Shown: positions 16,692 to 25,248 of the stretch, one piece after another
How positions within the stretch are numbered: position 1 is the first letter of the stretch
Layout: each line of letters opens with the position of its first letter
DNA from: Aureibacillus halotolerans
Lineage (GTDB): Bacteria; Bacillota; Bacilli; Bacillales; DSM-28697
Assembly (NCBI RefSeq): GCF_004363045.1
Contig: NZ_SNYJ01000019.1
Coordinates: 1-64,000 of the forward strand
Direction of reading: 5' to 3'
Length of the DNA: 64,000 bases
Notes under the pieces: generated by a model
Told to the model about the DNA's origin: nothing
The model's input: the letters and a program-made list of their open reading frames with translations, nothing else
The model's database searches: none
Made by a program: the position numbers and the translations under genes

Positions 16692-17582
16692 ATGAAAAAA
16701 GCTCTCGTCATAATTAACCCATCTTCGGGCAAGGAGAAAGCATTGGGCTTAGAAGAAGATGTTGTTTCGGCATTACAGGAAACCCATGAGGAAGTGGCAG
16801 TGCGGTATACAGAAAAAGAGGGCGACGCGACAACGTTTGCCAAAGAAGCTTGCGAGGAGAAGCTCGACACCGTGATCGCCTTAGGTGGCGACGGAACGGT
16901 GAACGAAGCAATCAATGGTCTCGCTGAGCAGAGCCATTCGCCGACATTTGGCTTTCTGCCTTTAGGCACGGTCAATGATTTCGCCCGTGCGTTGAAGTTG
17001 CCAATGGTTCCTAAGAAGGCTATCGAAGTCTTGAAGGCTAATCACACAAAACGCGTCGATATTGGAAAAATTGACGGCCGTTACTTTATGAACGTCCTTG
17101 CTGTTGGAGCAATTGCAGAACTGGTGTATGAAGTGACGCCAGAGCAAAAATCTAAATTTGGGCCATTCGCCTATTTTATTGAAGGAGCGAAGGCACTAAA
17201 GGAAAAAACGCCATTTAATTTATCGATTACCTACGATGACAACACTTGGAATGGAGAAGCCTACGTTATGCTCGTGGCGCTAACCAACTCGGTCGCGGGA
17301 TTTGAAACGTTTGCCGAGCAGGCGAAGGTGAACGATGGGTATTTTCATGTGTTTGTTTTAAAGGACTTATCGATTCAATCTATGATGAAGCTAGTGCCTG
17401 ATTTATTGCGTGGGGAGTTGGAAGGCAATGATCAAATTGACTACTTCCGGGCCGCCTCACTTAAGGTAGAGTCTAGCATGGATCTTGTCGTGAATATTGA
17501 TGGCGACGAAGGTGTTCCACTGCCTTTTACGGCCGATGTCCTTCATAATGCACTGCATATTCTTGTTTCTTCCGAAGAATAA
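16692..17582 (+). CDS. Diacylglycerol/lipid kinase family protein (YegS/DgkB type)
   Basis: A 296-residue soluble lipid kinase. The nucleotide-binding loops are NPSSGKEKA and ALGGDGTVNEAING; FLPLGTVNDFARAL is the following catalytic stretch, and NIDGDEG lies near the C-terminus. It phosphorylates diacylglycerol or a related lipid or sphingoid base at the membrane face. The start ATG has GGGAGG 8 bases upstream. It follows the pentapeptide gene closely and precedes a small membrane protein. Confidence 0.9.
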   Translation: MKKALVIINPSSGKEKALGLEEDVVSALQETHEEVAVRYTEKEGDATTFAKEACEEKLDTVIALGGDGTVNEAINGLAEQSHSPTFGFLPLGTVNDFARALKLPMVPKKAIEVLKANHTKRVDIGKIDGRYFMNVLAVGAIAELVYEVTPEQKSKFGPFAYFIEGAKALKEKTPFNLSITYDDNTWNGEAYVMLVALTNSVAGFETFAEQAKVNDGYFHVFVLKDLSIQSMMKLVPDLLRGELEGNDQIDYFRAASLKVESSMDLVVNIDGDEGVPLPFTADVLHNALHILVSSEE

Positions 17583-17593
17583 ATGGTCTTGGC

Positions 17594-18163
17594 TTGGCAC
17601 CTTACATTGTTTTGTTGGAGGAGAAGCCTGTCGAATTTATAAGAGATTATGTCATGTACGCTGCTGTTTTCGGGATGTTTAGCGTGAGTTGGTTTGGTTG
17701 GGCGCAGGAGAATCCTAAAAAAAGCTGGCGGGTGCCTCTAGGCATTGCGTCAGGTCTCGGTTTCATCGTTTGTGGCATTGGCATCTATTTGAGCATTGGC
17801 CATTGGGGTGAAGCGACGGCGTTATCAGACCCTGAGGCCTTTACAAACTACGTGACCTTTGTTTGGATTGAGTTTGTTTTAGCCGCAGTAGGCGCCATCG
17901 TTTTGTTGGTGAAAAAGCACAAGGAGTACATGGCACCGTGGATTGCTTTTGTCGTAGGCGTTCATTTTATTTGGCTCAAGGCAGTGTTTCAGGACCCGAG
18001 TCTTTATGTGCTTGCGGGGCTGCTCATCATCGTGTCCATTGTAGCTATACCCATTTCAAAAAGGATGCAGGTTGCGAGTAGTGCGATTACAGGCATCGGT
18101 GCCGGGACGTCGTTGTTTGCTTTTGCTATCCTAGGTCTCCTACGGTTTTTTAATGTGTCTTAA
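17594..18163 (+). CDS. Hypothetical integral membrane protein
   Basis: An unrecognised 189-residue protein with about six hydrophobic segments: YAAVFGMFSVSWFGW, IASGLGFIVCGIGIYL, FVWIEFVLAAVGAIVLLV, IAFVVGVHFIWL, LYVLAGLLIIVSIVAI and GTSLFAFAILGLL. The start is uncertain: TTG 17594 has no clear ribosome binding site, while GGAGGAG lies inside the frame at about 17619, pointing to a shorter protein. It follows the lipid kinase by 11 bases and ends before a terminator, so it is probably the last gene of that operon. Confidence 0.6.
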   Translation: MAPYIVLLEEKPVEFIRDYVMYAAVFGMFSVSWFGWAQENPKKSWRVPLGIASGLGFIVCGIGIYLSIGHWGEATALSDPEAFTNYVTFVWIEFVLAAVGAIVLLVKKHKEYMAPWIAFVVGVHFIWLKAVFQDPSLYVLAGLLIIVSIVAIPISKRMQVASSAITGIGAGTSLFAFAILGLLRFFNVS

Positions 18164-18181
18164 ATATGATCACTCAAATGA

Positions 18182-18213
18182 AAATCCAGCTCTTTTATAG
18201 ACGCTGGATTTTT
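18182..18213 (+). terminator. Terminator of the lipid kinase operon
   Basis: Stem AAATCCAGC / GCTGGATTT with a 12-base loop and a T-run, 18 bases after the stop codon. Confidence 0.75.
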
Positions 18214-18258
18214 CGTGTGTCTGCTAAGCGATTGAATATCTGGCTCAAGTGAGTAGGC

Positions 18259-18831
18259 TTATTGAAAATGATGAATCTGTACCTTCCCCCAGATGCTTTG
18301 CCAATTCTTCTTTACGACCCGCTCCTCATACATTTTGGCCCCATTATCAGTTTCTTCAAAAGAAGGTGTTGGTTTTACTACCATATGTAACACATCTTCA
18401 AGTCCCCAAGGCGCTGTTAAAACAACGTTATTATGATTGTCCAATGTAAGCCCTAGTGCAGACGCCGTTTCAGGGAACTTTGAAATCGCATCGACTGAAG
18501 AAGAGTACGGCTCGTTGTGATTGACAAGGTGCATTCTTGCTTCGTTTTTAACGGACCAGGGAATTTGAGGATCCATTTCTTTAAGCTTTTGTTCGAGCTG
18601 CTTTTCTATGTTTTCATCGAGATTGCTTTGATCAAAGTAAATCACATCAACATCAGCCATTGGTGTCCGTTCAGTAAAACCATGAAGTGTATCCCAAATC
18701 TTTGAACGAACAAAACCCGCAACGATCCACCATTCAGGCAGATTTAGTGATTTGGCGCTCAATAAGATGTTCATCATCCATTCATCGTTTTTCACAAGGT
18801 GGATGATATTTTGCTCATTATCCAGTCTCAA
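18259..18831 (-). CDS. Nucleotidyltransferase family protein
   Basis: A protein of about 190 residues matching the small nucleotidyltransferase family that includes B. subtilis YitT-neighbourhood and DUF925-type proteins. Visible are WWIVAGFVRSKIWD, the catalytic acidic pair in ADVDVIYFD, DAISKFPETASALG, and the APWGLEDVLHMVVKP end. The substrate is unknown. The start is set at TTG 18831 with GGGAGG 10 bases upstream; the GTG at 18840 nearly touches the ribosome binding site. Convergent with the lipid kinase operon. Confidence 0.8.
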   Translation of the reverse strand: MRLDNEQNIIHLVKNDEWMMNILLSAKSLNLPEWWIVAGFVRSKIWDTLHGFTERTPMADVDVIYFDQSNLDENIEKQLEQKLKEMDPQIPWSVKNEARMHLVNHNEPYSSSVDAISKFPETASALGLTLDNHNNVVLTAPWGLEDVLHMVVKPTPSFEETDNGAKMYEERVVKKNWQSIWGKVQIHHFQ

Positions 18832-18841
18832 AACGATCACC

Positions 18842-19255
18842 CCTCCCGAACGTGTATTCTAATTATAGTGGATTGCCATAGAAATGAAAGGTATTTCATG
18901 GATAAAATAATGTAATTCATTTCCTTATGCTTAGAACTTGCTTCTCTAATCATTATTTTCTGGAGTCAACCAAGCGACGTTTAGCTTGGAATGTCTTTGG
19001 ATACCTCAATTCACTTACTTTTGCTCCTCCATAATAATAGGAAAAATGAACATTGCTTTTTGAATGGAATTAGGATAATTGATACACTTAATTACAGTAG
19101 TAAATCTCTTTCTCCTCCTCATTGATAGGGTTTTTGAGCTCCGTCGTGTCTTGGTCCGAGATGTTTTAGCACTGAGTCTTAGGCACCATTTGTAAAAAAA
19201 ATGAACCAAACATCACATGCTCTTCGTAATACTTAAAAATGACGGGGGTGAATTG
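18842..19255. other. Intergenic region between nucleotidyltransferase and pspA
   Basis: About 410 bases, AT-rich. I see an inverted repeat ATGAAA GGTA TTTCAT at 18884-18899 and a small CCAAGC/GCTTGG hairpin near 18970, but no convincing gene. I searched for the SigW-type promoter (TGAAAC and CGTA) expected for a pspA operon and found none. Its function is not assigned. Confidence 0.4.
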
Positions 19256-19837
19256 TTGAGTATTTTAAAACGTTTCCAAACCATTATGAACAGCAACATT
19301 CATGCGTTAATAGACCGATCAGATGATCCAGATAAGATCATTAAAGAGGCGCTAAACAGCTTACGTCAAGACCTTGGAAGTGTTAAATCAGAGACTTCGG
19401 CAATAGAGGCGCAGACAAGGCGTGCGCAAAGAGCGTTGAACGAATGCGAAACATCCATTGAAGCGATGCAACGCTATGCCATCAAAGCTGTCGACGAAGG
19501 CAACGATGTTCAGGCGCGTCAATTTCTACAAAAGAAAGAGACCTTTGTCTTGGAATTGGATGATTTGCATAAGGTTTACCGGGATGTATTCCAGCGTGCA
19601 GAGCAAATGAAACAGATAGAGGAAAAGTTAGCCTCTGACTTGGAAGCTTTAAAATCACGAAAAGCGATGCTAGAGACACCGAACGCAATAGACGAGGAGC
19701 TCGAGCGTGCCCTTCTGGAGGTCGAAGCGCTTGCTGAGCTAAGAAACAGTACAGACGTAAGACCGAGCGCTACCAACAATATTGATACAGAATTAGAAAA
19801 ACTTAAAAAGCAGCGTGCGGAGCATCGTCAATCATAA
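19256..19837 (+). CDS. pspA: PspA/IM30 family membrane-stress protein
   Basis: A 193-residue, mostly coiled-coil protein of the PspA/LiaH family (SILKRFQTIMNSNIHALIDR, DDPDKIIKEAL, then long charged helices). PspA forms oligomers on the inner face of the membrane and limits leakage after envelope damage. The start is TTG 19256 with GGGGGTG 5 bases upstream; codons before it lack a ribosome binding site. It is first of four genes matching the B. subtilis order pspA(ydjF)-ydjG-ydjH-ydjI, an operon known there to be SigW-controlled and tied to membrane stress. Confidence 0.88.
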   Translation: MSILKRFQTIMNSNIHALIDRSDDPDKIIKEALNSLRQDLGSVKSETSAIEAQTRRAQRALNECETSIEAMQRYAIKAVDEGNDVQARQFLQKKETFVLELDDLHKVYRDVFQRAEQMKQIEEKLASDLEALKSRKAMLETPNAIDEELERALLEVEALAELRNSTDVRPSATNNIDTELEKLKKQRAEHRQS

Positions 19838-19894
19838 AGAAATCGGTACAGTAACTGGCGAGGTCGTGCAAGTGAATAGGAGAGGTGAAACTTT

Positions 19895-20923
19895 TTGGTT
19901 ATCCATTATAAATGTCCTAGCTGTGGGTCAGACATGGCCTTTGACAGTGGGTCAGGAATGCTTTCCTGTCAAAGTTGTGGGCGGGAAGACAATATCGCAA
20001 CGTTTTCTGATGAGTATAAGCAAATGTCCTTTTCAGAGGATGAGGCAAAAGAGTACCAATGTGAAAACTGTGGGGCTGTCGTAATTACAGAAGCCGATAC
20101 GACAGCAACATCGTGCAGTTTCTGTGGAGCAGGCGTTGTCCTTGGCGACCGCTTATCGGGCGCATTGGCACCTAAACAGGTCATTCCGTTTAAGATTAGT
20201 AAGGAAGAGGCGCGCGAAGCCTTTAAAAAATGGTGTAAGAACGGATTGCTGACGCCAAAAGGGTTCATGGACGGCAATCGTATTAAAGAAATGACAGGCA
20301 TGTATGTGCCCTTTTGGCTTTATGATATTAATAGTAAAGCCCAAGTAAACGCAACAGGCAAAAAGGTACGAAAATACACTCGAGGGGATTATATTTACAC
20401 AGAAACGAAGCATTATGATATTTACCGAGATGTGAATCTTACGTATGCCAATGTTCCTGCGGATGCTTCTGAAAAAATGAGTGATACACTCATGGATAAA
20501 TTAGAGCCATACCATTATGCAGAGCTAAAGGAATTTAAAACGCCGTACCTCGCAGGCTACCTAGCTGAGAAGTACAATTACGACGACAAGCAGCTGTTCC
20601 CACGGATAAAAGAGCGAGTTAGTGACTTCGTGGATGACTATGTGCAATCCACTATCTCGGGGTATTCCTCCGTAAGCTACAGTGGCAAATCAATTTCCTC
20701 ACGGCAGGAAAAAGCCGACTACGTGCTGTTTCCTGTCTGGATGGTGTATTACGATTTTGACAAACAGCAGCACACGTTTGCGATGAACGGGCAAACAGGC
20801 AAGGTCGTAGGCAAGCCGCCTTTAAGCATGCAAAAAATCGCTGCCTGGTTTGGCGGTATTGCGGGCGGAACCTTTGTGCTGATGAAAATCGTTGCGGTCT
20901 TGATGGGCGGTGGCTTATGGTAA
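19895..20923 (+). CDS. ydjG: YdjG-like zinc-ribbon membrane protein
   Basis: A 342-residue protein. Two zinc ribbons are at the N-terminus: CPSCGSD...CQSCG (residues about 7-28) and CENCG...CSFCG (about 55-77). The middle part is a beta-rich domain (GMYVPFWLYDI, VLFPVWMVYYDF), and a hydrophobic segment ends the protein (WFGGIAGGTFVLMKIVAVLM). YdjG works with YdjH at the membrane in the PspA-linked stress system; its biochemical role is not settled. The start TTG has GGAGAGGTG 8 bases upstream. The stop overlaps the next start (ATGGTAA). Confidence 0.85.
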   Translation: MVIHYKCPSCGSDMAFDSGSGMLSCQSCGREDNIATFSDEYKQMSFSEDEAKEYQCENCGAVVITEADTTATSCSFCGAGVVLGDRLSGALAPKQVIPFKISKEEAREAFKKWCKNGLLTPKGFMDGNRIKEMTGMYVPFWLYDINSKAQVNATGKKVRKYTRGDYIYTETKHYDIYRDVNLTYANVPADASEKMSDTLMDKLEPYHYAELKEFKTPYLAGYLAEKYNYDDKQLFPRIKERVSDFVDDYVQSTISGYSSVSYSGKSISSRQEKADYVLFPVWMVYYDFDKQQHTFAMNGQTGKVVGKPPLSMQKIAAWFGGIAGGTFVLMKIVAVLMGGGLW

Positions 20924-21687
20924 AGCGCATCTCTTTATCCCATTTTCTCATTGTCTTTCTTATTGGCTTGACGCTTTTACCGTTTGTGCCGCAGCACGGT
21001 TTTGCTGCGGAAGAAAAAACCTACATTTATGACAACGCCGGTCTTTTGACGGACGAGGAAAAAGCGAAGCTCGCTGCTTTAGCTGCAGAGAACAGCGAAA
21101 AACAGGACACGGATTTTATCGTGCTGACAACGGATGATTCCGAGGTCAATGATATCAAAACGTACATTCAGGATTTTTATGACGAAACGATGCCCGGGAG
21201 CAATGCAGCCATCCTTGGGGTGGACATGAACAAAAGAGATTTCTATGTTGCAGGCTTCTACAAAGCAGAGGAGCTTCTAAGCAACGAGCGCGCTGACCTT
21301 GTTGTGGAGAAAATCACTCCATATTTGAGCGACAGAGAGTATGCAAAAGCGTTCGAAACCTTTATTGTCACAGCCGAAGATTATATGACGTACCGTGCTG
21401 GTGTAAACCCAGACAACATCCTCTTTAAATGGTGGTTTCAAATTGTAGTAGCTCTTGTTGTCGCTGGCGGGATTGTCGGAGTCATGGTATATAATTCCGG
21501 AGGGAAAGTGACTGTCCATCAAGGAACTTATTTAGATCAGAATCGCTCAAGCGTGTTGGCGAAAAAGGACACTTATGTACGAACGAGCGTAACTAAAACA
21601 CGCAAGCCGCAGAACAACAAATCAAGTGGAGGCGGTGGGACCACGAGTGGTGGTCATTCGCACAGCGGAAGCAGAGGTAGCTTTTAA
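20917..21687 (+). CDS. ydjH: YdjH-like TPM-domain membrane protein
   Basis: A 256-residue protein: signal peptide (residues 1-30, ending GFAAEE), TPM domain (residues about 35-150: YIYDNAGLLTDEEK, DTDFIVLTTDD, AILGVDMNKRDFYV), one membrane helix near 178-197 (WFQIVVALVVAGGIVGVMV), and a Gly/Ser-rich tail (GGGGTTSGGHSHSG). TPM domains occur in envelope maintenance proteins. It is translationally coupled to ydjG by overlap and belongs to the pspA operon. Confidence 0.87.
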   Translation: MVKRISLSHFLIVFLIGLTLLPFVPQHGFAAEEKTYIYDNAGLLTDEEKAKLAALAAENSEKQDTDFIVLTTDDSEVNDIKTYIQDFYDETMPGSNAAILGVDMNKRDFYVAGFYKAEELLSNERADLVVEKITPYLSDREYAKAFETFIVTAEDYMTYRAGVNPDNILFKWWFQIVVALVVAGGIVGVMVYNSGGKVTVHQGTYLDQNRSSVLAKKDTYVRTSVTKTRKPQNNKSSGGGGTTSGGHSHSGSRGSF

Positions 21688-21728
21688 ATATCGATTGAAT
21701 TCGCAACGGAAAATGGGAGGATGGTTTG

Positions 21729-22757
21729 ATGTCATTTTTTAGAAGCCAGTTAGCCAATGTAGTGGAGTGGGAAGAGTTTCGCGATGATATGATTTTTTGG
21801 AAATGGAGCAACAATGAAATTAAAAAAGGCAGTCGGCTGATTATTCGACCTGGTCAGGATGCCATTTTCTTAAACAACGGAAAAATTGAGGGCGTGTTTG
21901 AAGATGATGGCGAGTACGATATTGAGTCACAGATTGTCCCGTTTCTGTCAACGTTAAAAGGGTTTCGATTTGGATTCAATAGCGGCATGCGGGTCGAAGT
22001 GCTTTTCGTTAATACAAAGGAATTTACCGTTCGTTGGGGGACACGAAGCGCCATTAATATTCCGACGCCTCAGCTTCCAGGAGGCATGCCAATCCGTGCG
22101 AACGGGACATTTAATTTTAAAGTAACGGATTACGTAGCGCTCATCGATAAAATCGCTGGTGTGAAGGAGCGTTATTTAGTAGAAGACGTCAAGATTCGCA
22201 TTACAGCCGTGCTTGATCAGCTACTGATGAAATGGATCACACGAGAAGGCAAGGATATGTTTAATCTCCAGGCGAATGCATTTGATATTTCCAAAGGCAT
22301 TCAAGAAGACCTTGATATGAAGATTCTTGATAACGGCTTAAAGATCACAGGCTTCAATATTGGGAGCTTCAATTATCCGAAGGAAATTCAAGATATGGTG
22401 ACGAAAACAGCCTCTCACGGCATGATCAGCGACGTAGGGAAATACCAGCAGGTCGAAATGACCGATGGCATCGCCAAAGGAAAAATTCAAAGTGGAGGCG
22501 TCATGTCTGACATGACCGGCATGATGATGGGCATGAATGTGGCAAATAAGATGATGGAAAATATGAACCAAAGCGAAGTGAAACAACAGAACCAAAGCCA
22601 AGCACAAAACCAAAATCAAGGGCAGGCACAAAATCAAAGCCCGCCGCCTGCACAAAACGCGAACGGAAATAGCGCGATACCAAACTTTTGTCCCAATTGT
22701 GGAAACAAAACGACGGGAACGAATTTCTGTCCGAATTGCGGAAATAAGCTTGTGTAA
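21729..22757 (+). CDS. ydjI: YdjI-like SPFH-domain protein with C-terminal zinc ribbons
   Basis: A 342-residue SPFH/virion-core-type protein. Residues about 30-240 form the SPFH (band 7-like) domain (GSRLIIRPGQDAIFLNNG, GFNIGSFNYPKEIQ). A Met-rich stretch and a Gln/Asn-rich linker follow, then two CPNCGNK zinc ribbons at the end. In B. subtilis YdjI recruits PspA to the membrane. The start ATG has GGGAGG 8 bases upstream; a TTG directly before it is in frame. Last gene of the operon, followed by a strong terminator. Confidence 0.87.
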   Translation: MSFFRSQLANVVEWEEFRDDMIFWKWSNNEIKKGSRLIIRPGQDAIFLNNGKIEGVFEDDGEYDIESQIVPFLSTLKGFRFGFNSGMRVEVLFVNTKEFTVRWGTRSAINIPTPQLPGGMPIRANGTFNFKVTDYVALIDKIAGVKERYLVEDVKIRITAVLDQLLMKWITREGKDMFNLQANAFDISKGIQEDLDMKILDNGLKITGFNIGSFNYPKEIQDMVTKTASHGMISDVGKYQQVEMTDGIAKGKIQSGGVMSDMTGMMMGMNVANKMMENMNQSEVKQQNQSQAQNQNQGQAQNQSPPPAQNANGNSAIPNFCPNCGNKTTGTNFCPNCGNKLV

Positions 22758-22775
22758 GGCCGTAGCCAAGTGATT

Positions 22776-22818
22776 ACTGCTGATTCATCATAACGTTGAT
22801 GAGTCGGCAGTTTTTTTC
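22776..22818 (+). terminator. Terminator of the pspA-ydjGHI operon
   Basis: A 15-position stem (ACTGC..TCATCA with TGATGA..GCAGT), 6-base loop, then eight T residues. Confidence 0.85.
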
Positions 22819-22834
22819 ACCTTTGTTTGCCTTA

Positions 22835-22854
22835 ATCTTAAAGCACTTTAAGAT
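22835..22854. promoter_or_regulatory. 20-bp palindrome upstream of the collagen-like gene
   Basis: ATCTTAAAG CA CTTTAAGAT is a perfect 9-bp inverted repeat with a 2-base centre, about 85 bases before the start of the collagen-like gene. A second inverted pair, TTATACTT and AAGTATAA, brackets the last 30 bases before the ribosome binding site. These look like regulator or leader-RNA elements; the partner is unknown. Confidence 0.35.
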
Positions 22855-22938
22855 ATCTTGAGCAAACATTGACCCAACCTTAAACAATTGATCTTTATAC
22901 TTATTCTTAGGAAAACAAGTATAAGGGAGGCAATGTTT

Positions 22939-24531
22939 TTGAACAGACAACACATTGGAATGATAGGGTTGGCATGGCTTTTGGTCGTTGCTACTTTTCT
23001 AACACCTGATTTCGTGAATGCGAAAAACTGGACTGGGAACGTATCGACGGCTGAAATTATAGTGGATGGTTCTCCACTTACCTACAAGGATGGCACGAAG
23101 GTTCATCCAGTTAATGTTGATGGCAGGTTGTATCTGCCATTACGAACAATGGCGAGTTCGCTAGCGATGAACGTGATTTGGGATCAAAAGAACAATACGG
23201 TTAACTTGTCGCAAGGAGGAGTGAAAACAGCAGTTGTTAATACGATGCCAAGCCAAGACACCTGGGCAGGCGTGTCGAGCTCAGCGAAAATAACGGTGAA
23301 TGGCCAACACATTCCACTTATAGACGGAGAAGGCAACTCAGTAGAGCCGATCGCCTTTGACAACAGTCTGTATGTCCCAATACGTGCGGTAACAACATCG
23401 TTTGGCGCAAACATTGAGTGGGACTCAGAGCGTCAAAGTGTCAAGGTCCATTCTGTAACTCCGCCAGTGGCAAATTCTCCTGGACCAGCAGGTATTGATG
23501 GTCAAGATGGTGAAGATGGTAATGATGGGGAAGATGGCCGAGATGGTCAGGATGGTGACGATGGAAGTGACGGTAAAGACGGCAAGGATGGCAGAGATGG
23601 AGAAGATGGCGAACGTGGGCCAAAGGGGGAGCAAGGAGAGCGTGGGCCGAAGGGAGAACAAGGTGAACGTGGCCCCGAAGGCCCAATAGGTCCTCAAGGC
23701 CCAGCAGGTCCTCCAGGATCAGGGGATGGAAGTGGTGAACCAGGTCCTCAAGGCCCCGAAGGCCCTCGTGGTCCCGAAGGTCCCCAAGGCCCACAGGGAG
23801 AGCAAGGTCCGGCTGGTCCAGCAGGTCCCGAAGGTCCACAGGGAGAGCAAGGCCCAGCAGGTCCCCCGGGAACAGGCGAAGGAATCCCTGGACCTCAGGG
23901 ACCTAAGGGAGATCCCGGTCCTCAGGGCATCCAAGGTGAACCAGGTCCCCAAGGTCCTCCAGGTACAAGTGAAGGCATTCCAGGACCAAAAGGGGATCCA
24001 GGCCCTATAGGTCCGGTCGGCCCCATTGGTCCCCAAGGCATTCAAGGTGAGATCGGTCCCCAAGGTCCAGCCGGCCCAGCAGGTATTCAAGGAGATCCAG
24101 GTCCCCAAGGTCCAATTGGTCCAGCGGGGCCAAGCACAGAAATATCCAGCTATGCGTTTGCAACAAACTCAGGGGGAACAATCACGAGTTCTTTGGGGGG
24201 CAAACGGGTACCTCTTCCTTCTGGCGTCGTTGCCAAAAACATTACTGCCTCCGAAGGTTTGTTTACTGTATCAGAAGAAGGCGTGTATGAAATCTCTTAT
24301 CAAATCTATTTGCAATTTTCATCACAAGCGGGAACGCAGATTAATGTAAATGGGAGTGGGTATCCCCCAAGCACCATTCCCGCATTAACGAACAGAGATA
24401 ATTACTCCGCAACTGTACTAGTAAAGCTTAATGCGGGTGACAGCGTGTCGTTACAATTGTTTGGTGTCTTGGACACTGCAAGGCTCCAATCTCATCATGG
24501 CGCTTCGTTGTTAATTAAAAAAATAGATTGA
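22939..24531 (+). CDS. Secreted collagen-like protein with stalk domains and C-terminal globular domain
   Basis: A 530-residue surface or spore-type protein. A signal peptide (about 29 residues, ending VNA) is followed by two copper-amine-oxidase-N-like stalk domains ([19 protein letters not shown] and [19 protein letters not shown]). Residues about 182-398 are some 70 Gly-X-Y triplets, first rich in Asp/Glu ([10 protein letters not shown]), then Pro-rich, with short breaks such as GSGDGSGEP. The last 130 residues resemble the trimeric jelly-roll head of BclA-type proteins ([10 protein letters not shown]). A triple-helical fibre is likely. The start is TTG with GGGAGG 8 bases upstream. No LPXTG anchor is visible. 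Confidence 0.85.
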   Translation: MNRQHIGMIGLAWLLVVATFLTPDFVNAKNWTGNVSTAEIIVDGSPLTYKDGTKVHPVNVDGRLYLPLRTMASSLAMNVIWDQKNNTVNLSQGGVKTAVVNTMPSQDTWAGVSSSAKITVNGQHIPLIDGEGNSVEPIAFDNSLYVPIRAVTTSFGANIEWDSERQSVKVHSVTPPVANSPGPAGIDGQDGEDGNDGEDGRDGQDGDDGSDGKDGKDGRDGEDGERGPKGEQGERGPKGEQGERGPEGPIGPQGPAGPPGSGDGSGEPGPQGPEGPRGPEGPQGPQGEQGPAGPAGPEGPQGEQGPAGPPGTGEGIPGPQGPKGDPGPQGIQGEPGPQGPPGTSEGIPGPKGDPGPIGPVGPIGPQGIQGEIGPQGPAGPAGIQGDPGPQGPIGPAGPSTEISSYAFATNSGGTITSSLGGKRVPLPSGVVAKNITASEGLFTVSEEGVYEISYQIYLQFSSQAGTQINVNGSGYPPSTIPALTNRDNYSATVLVKLNAGDSVSLQLFGVLDTARLQSHHGASLLIKKID

Positions 24532-24539
24532 TGGTTCAG

Positions 24540-24570
24540 ACGTTCACCTTTTCAAGGGTGGGCGTTTTTG
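24540..24570 (+). terminator. Terminator of the collagen-like gene
   Basis: Stem ACGTTCACC / GGGTGGGCGT (with G-U pairs), 7-base loop, then five T residues, 9 bases after the stop. Confidence 0.7.
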
Positions 24571-24626
24571 TGTAGTCATAAACAACGTTGTTTTATTCCC
24601 GTCAACCCTTTTCCAACGAAATCCTC

Positions 24627-24656
24627 TTGAATAGCGAACGTGCATTCGTATATACT
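24627..24656 (+). promoter_or_regulatory. SigA promoter with LexA (SOS) box in the spacer
   Basis: TTGAAT (24627-24632), 18-base spacer, TATACT (24651-24656). The spacer contains CGAACGTGCATTCG (24635-24648), which fits the Bacillus LexA/DinR consensus CGAACRNRYGTTYG at all but one position. LexA bound there would block RNA polymerase until DNA damage. The same layout occurs at 51846-51875. Confidence 0.65.
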
Positions 24657-24690
24657 AAGAAAAAATGTTCTTTTATAGGAGGAATGGAAG

Positions 24691-24873
24691 ATGGAGGCTG
24701 GAGACAGAGTGGAGATTATTTATATGGCCGAGAATGGAGCGCTCACAAAACGGATGATTAAAGTGCTATCGCAAACGGATACGCATATAAAGGCACTTTG
24801 TTATGCAAAGCGTTCTCAGCGCACATTTAAAAAAGCATCTATTTTGGGGTGTTATAAACGGTATGTACAATGA
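24691..24873 (+). CDS. Small WYL-domain-like protein
   Basis: A 60-residue protein. The order of an acidic-start beta strand (DRVEIIYMAENGALTKR), then HIKALCYAKRSQRTFKKASI, matches the core of WYL domains, which bind ligands or nucleic acids in bacterial regulators, but the N-terminal HTH of full regulators is absent. The start ATG has AGGAGG 7-8 bases upstream. It lies 35 bases after an SOS-type promoter and overlaps the next small gene by 11 bases. Damage-inducible small regulator is an inference. Confidence 0.65.
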   Translation: MEAGDRVEIIYMAENGALTKRMIKVLSQTDTHIKALCYAKRSQRTFKKASILGCYKRYVQ

Positions 24874-25099
24874 TTTGGAACGCAAGCTACGTATTGTTGT
24901 CCGCAATTTGCATCTCTACACAGACGTCTTCCATTCACGTGAGCTCGAGCGCAAAACAGGTCGTCCCCTTCAGCAGCTGATTCCACTCCTCGAAAAGCTC
25001 GCCGATGAAAGACGCATTGAACTCATCAAAGATGGCACACAGCTCCTGATAAAAAAGGTCAAGGAAAACCCTCATAAAGAACCTGATCGTTGGTGGTAA
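24863..25099 (+). CDS. Small winged-helix-like protein
   Basis: An unrecognised 78-residue protein, all charged helices followed by a hairpin: DLERKLRIVVRNLHLYTDVF, HSRELERKTGRPLQQLIPLL, EKLADERRIELIKDGTQLL. The HSRELERKTG...LIPLLEKLADE part reads like a winged helix. Start ATG 24863 (GGGGTG about 11 bases upstream) overlaps the stop of the WYL-like gene, so they are translated together from the SOS-type promoter. The frame is open further upstream inside that gene. Confidence 0.55.
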   Translation: MYNDLERKLRIVVRNLHLYTDVFHSRELERKTGRPLQQLIPLLEKLADERRIELIKDGTQLLIKKVKENPHKEPDRWW

Positions 25100-25120
25100 A
25101 GACCAAATGGAACGGGTTGG

Positions 25121-25148
25121 TTGACATGGAAAAATTGGTCACTATACT
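25121..25148 (+). promoter_or_regulatory. Strong SigA promoter for hen1-pnkp
   Basis: TTGACA (25121-25126), 16-base spacer, TATACT (25143-25148). A palindrome AACATATGTT (25158-25167), the inner core of a LexA box but lacking the outer CG bases, follows at about the transcription start. The start codon is 100 bases downstream. Confidence 0.65.
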
Positions 25149-25248
25149 TAAAATGAAAACATATGTTGTATCGCTTAATGAAGCTACCACATGAAACTTG
25201 AGAGCCAAAACAAATAGGGCTTAAAAACCAATAAAATGAGGTCATTTT

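Noticed and set aside
19015-19209. 64-codon minus-strand frame before pspA
   Set aside because: Basic, low-information text, no ribosome binding site, AT-rich intergenic surroundings.
18842-19255. SigW promoter for the pspA operon
   Set aside because: No TGAAAC-N16-CGTA pattern is visible in the gap, although the B. subtilis operon has one.
22338-22769. 143-codon minus-strand frame and further long frames opposite the collagen repeats
   Set aside because: Antisense to low-complexity coding sequence (Gln/Asn-rich linker, Gly-X-Y repeats), which commonly leaves other frames open.
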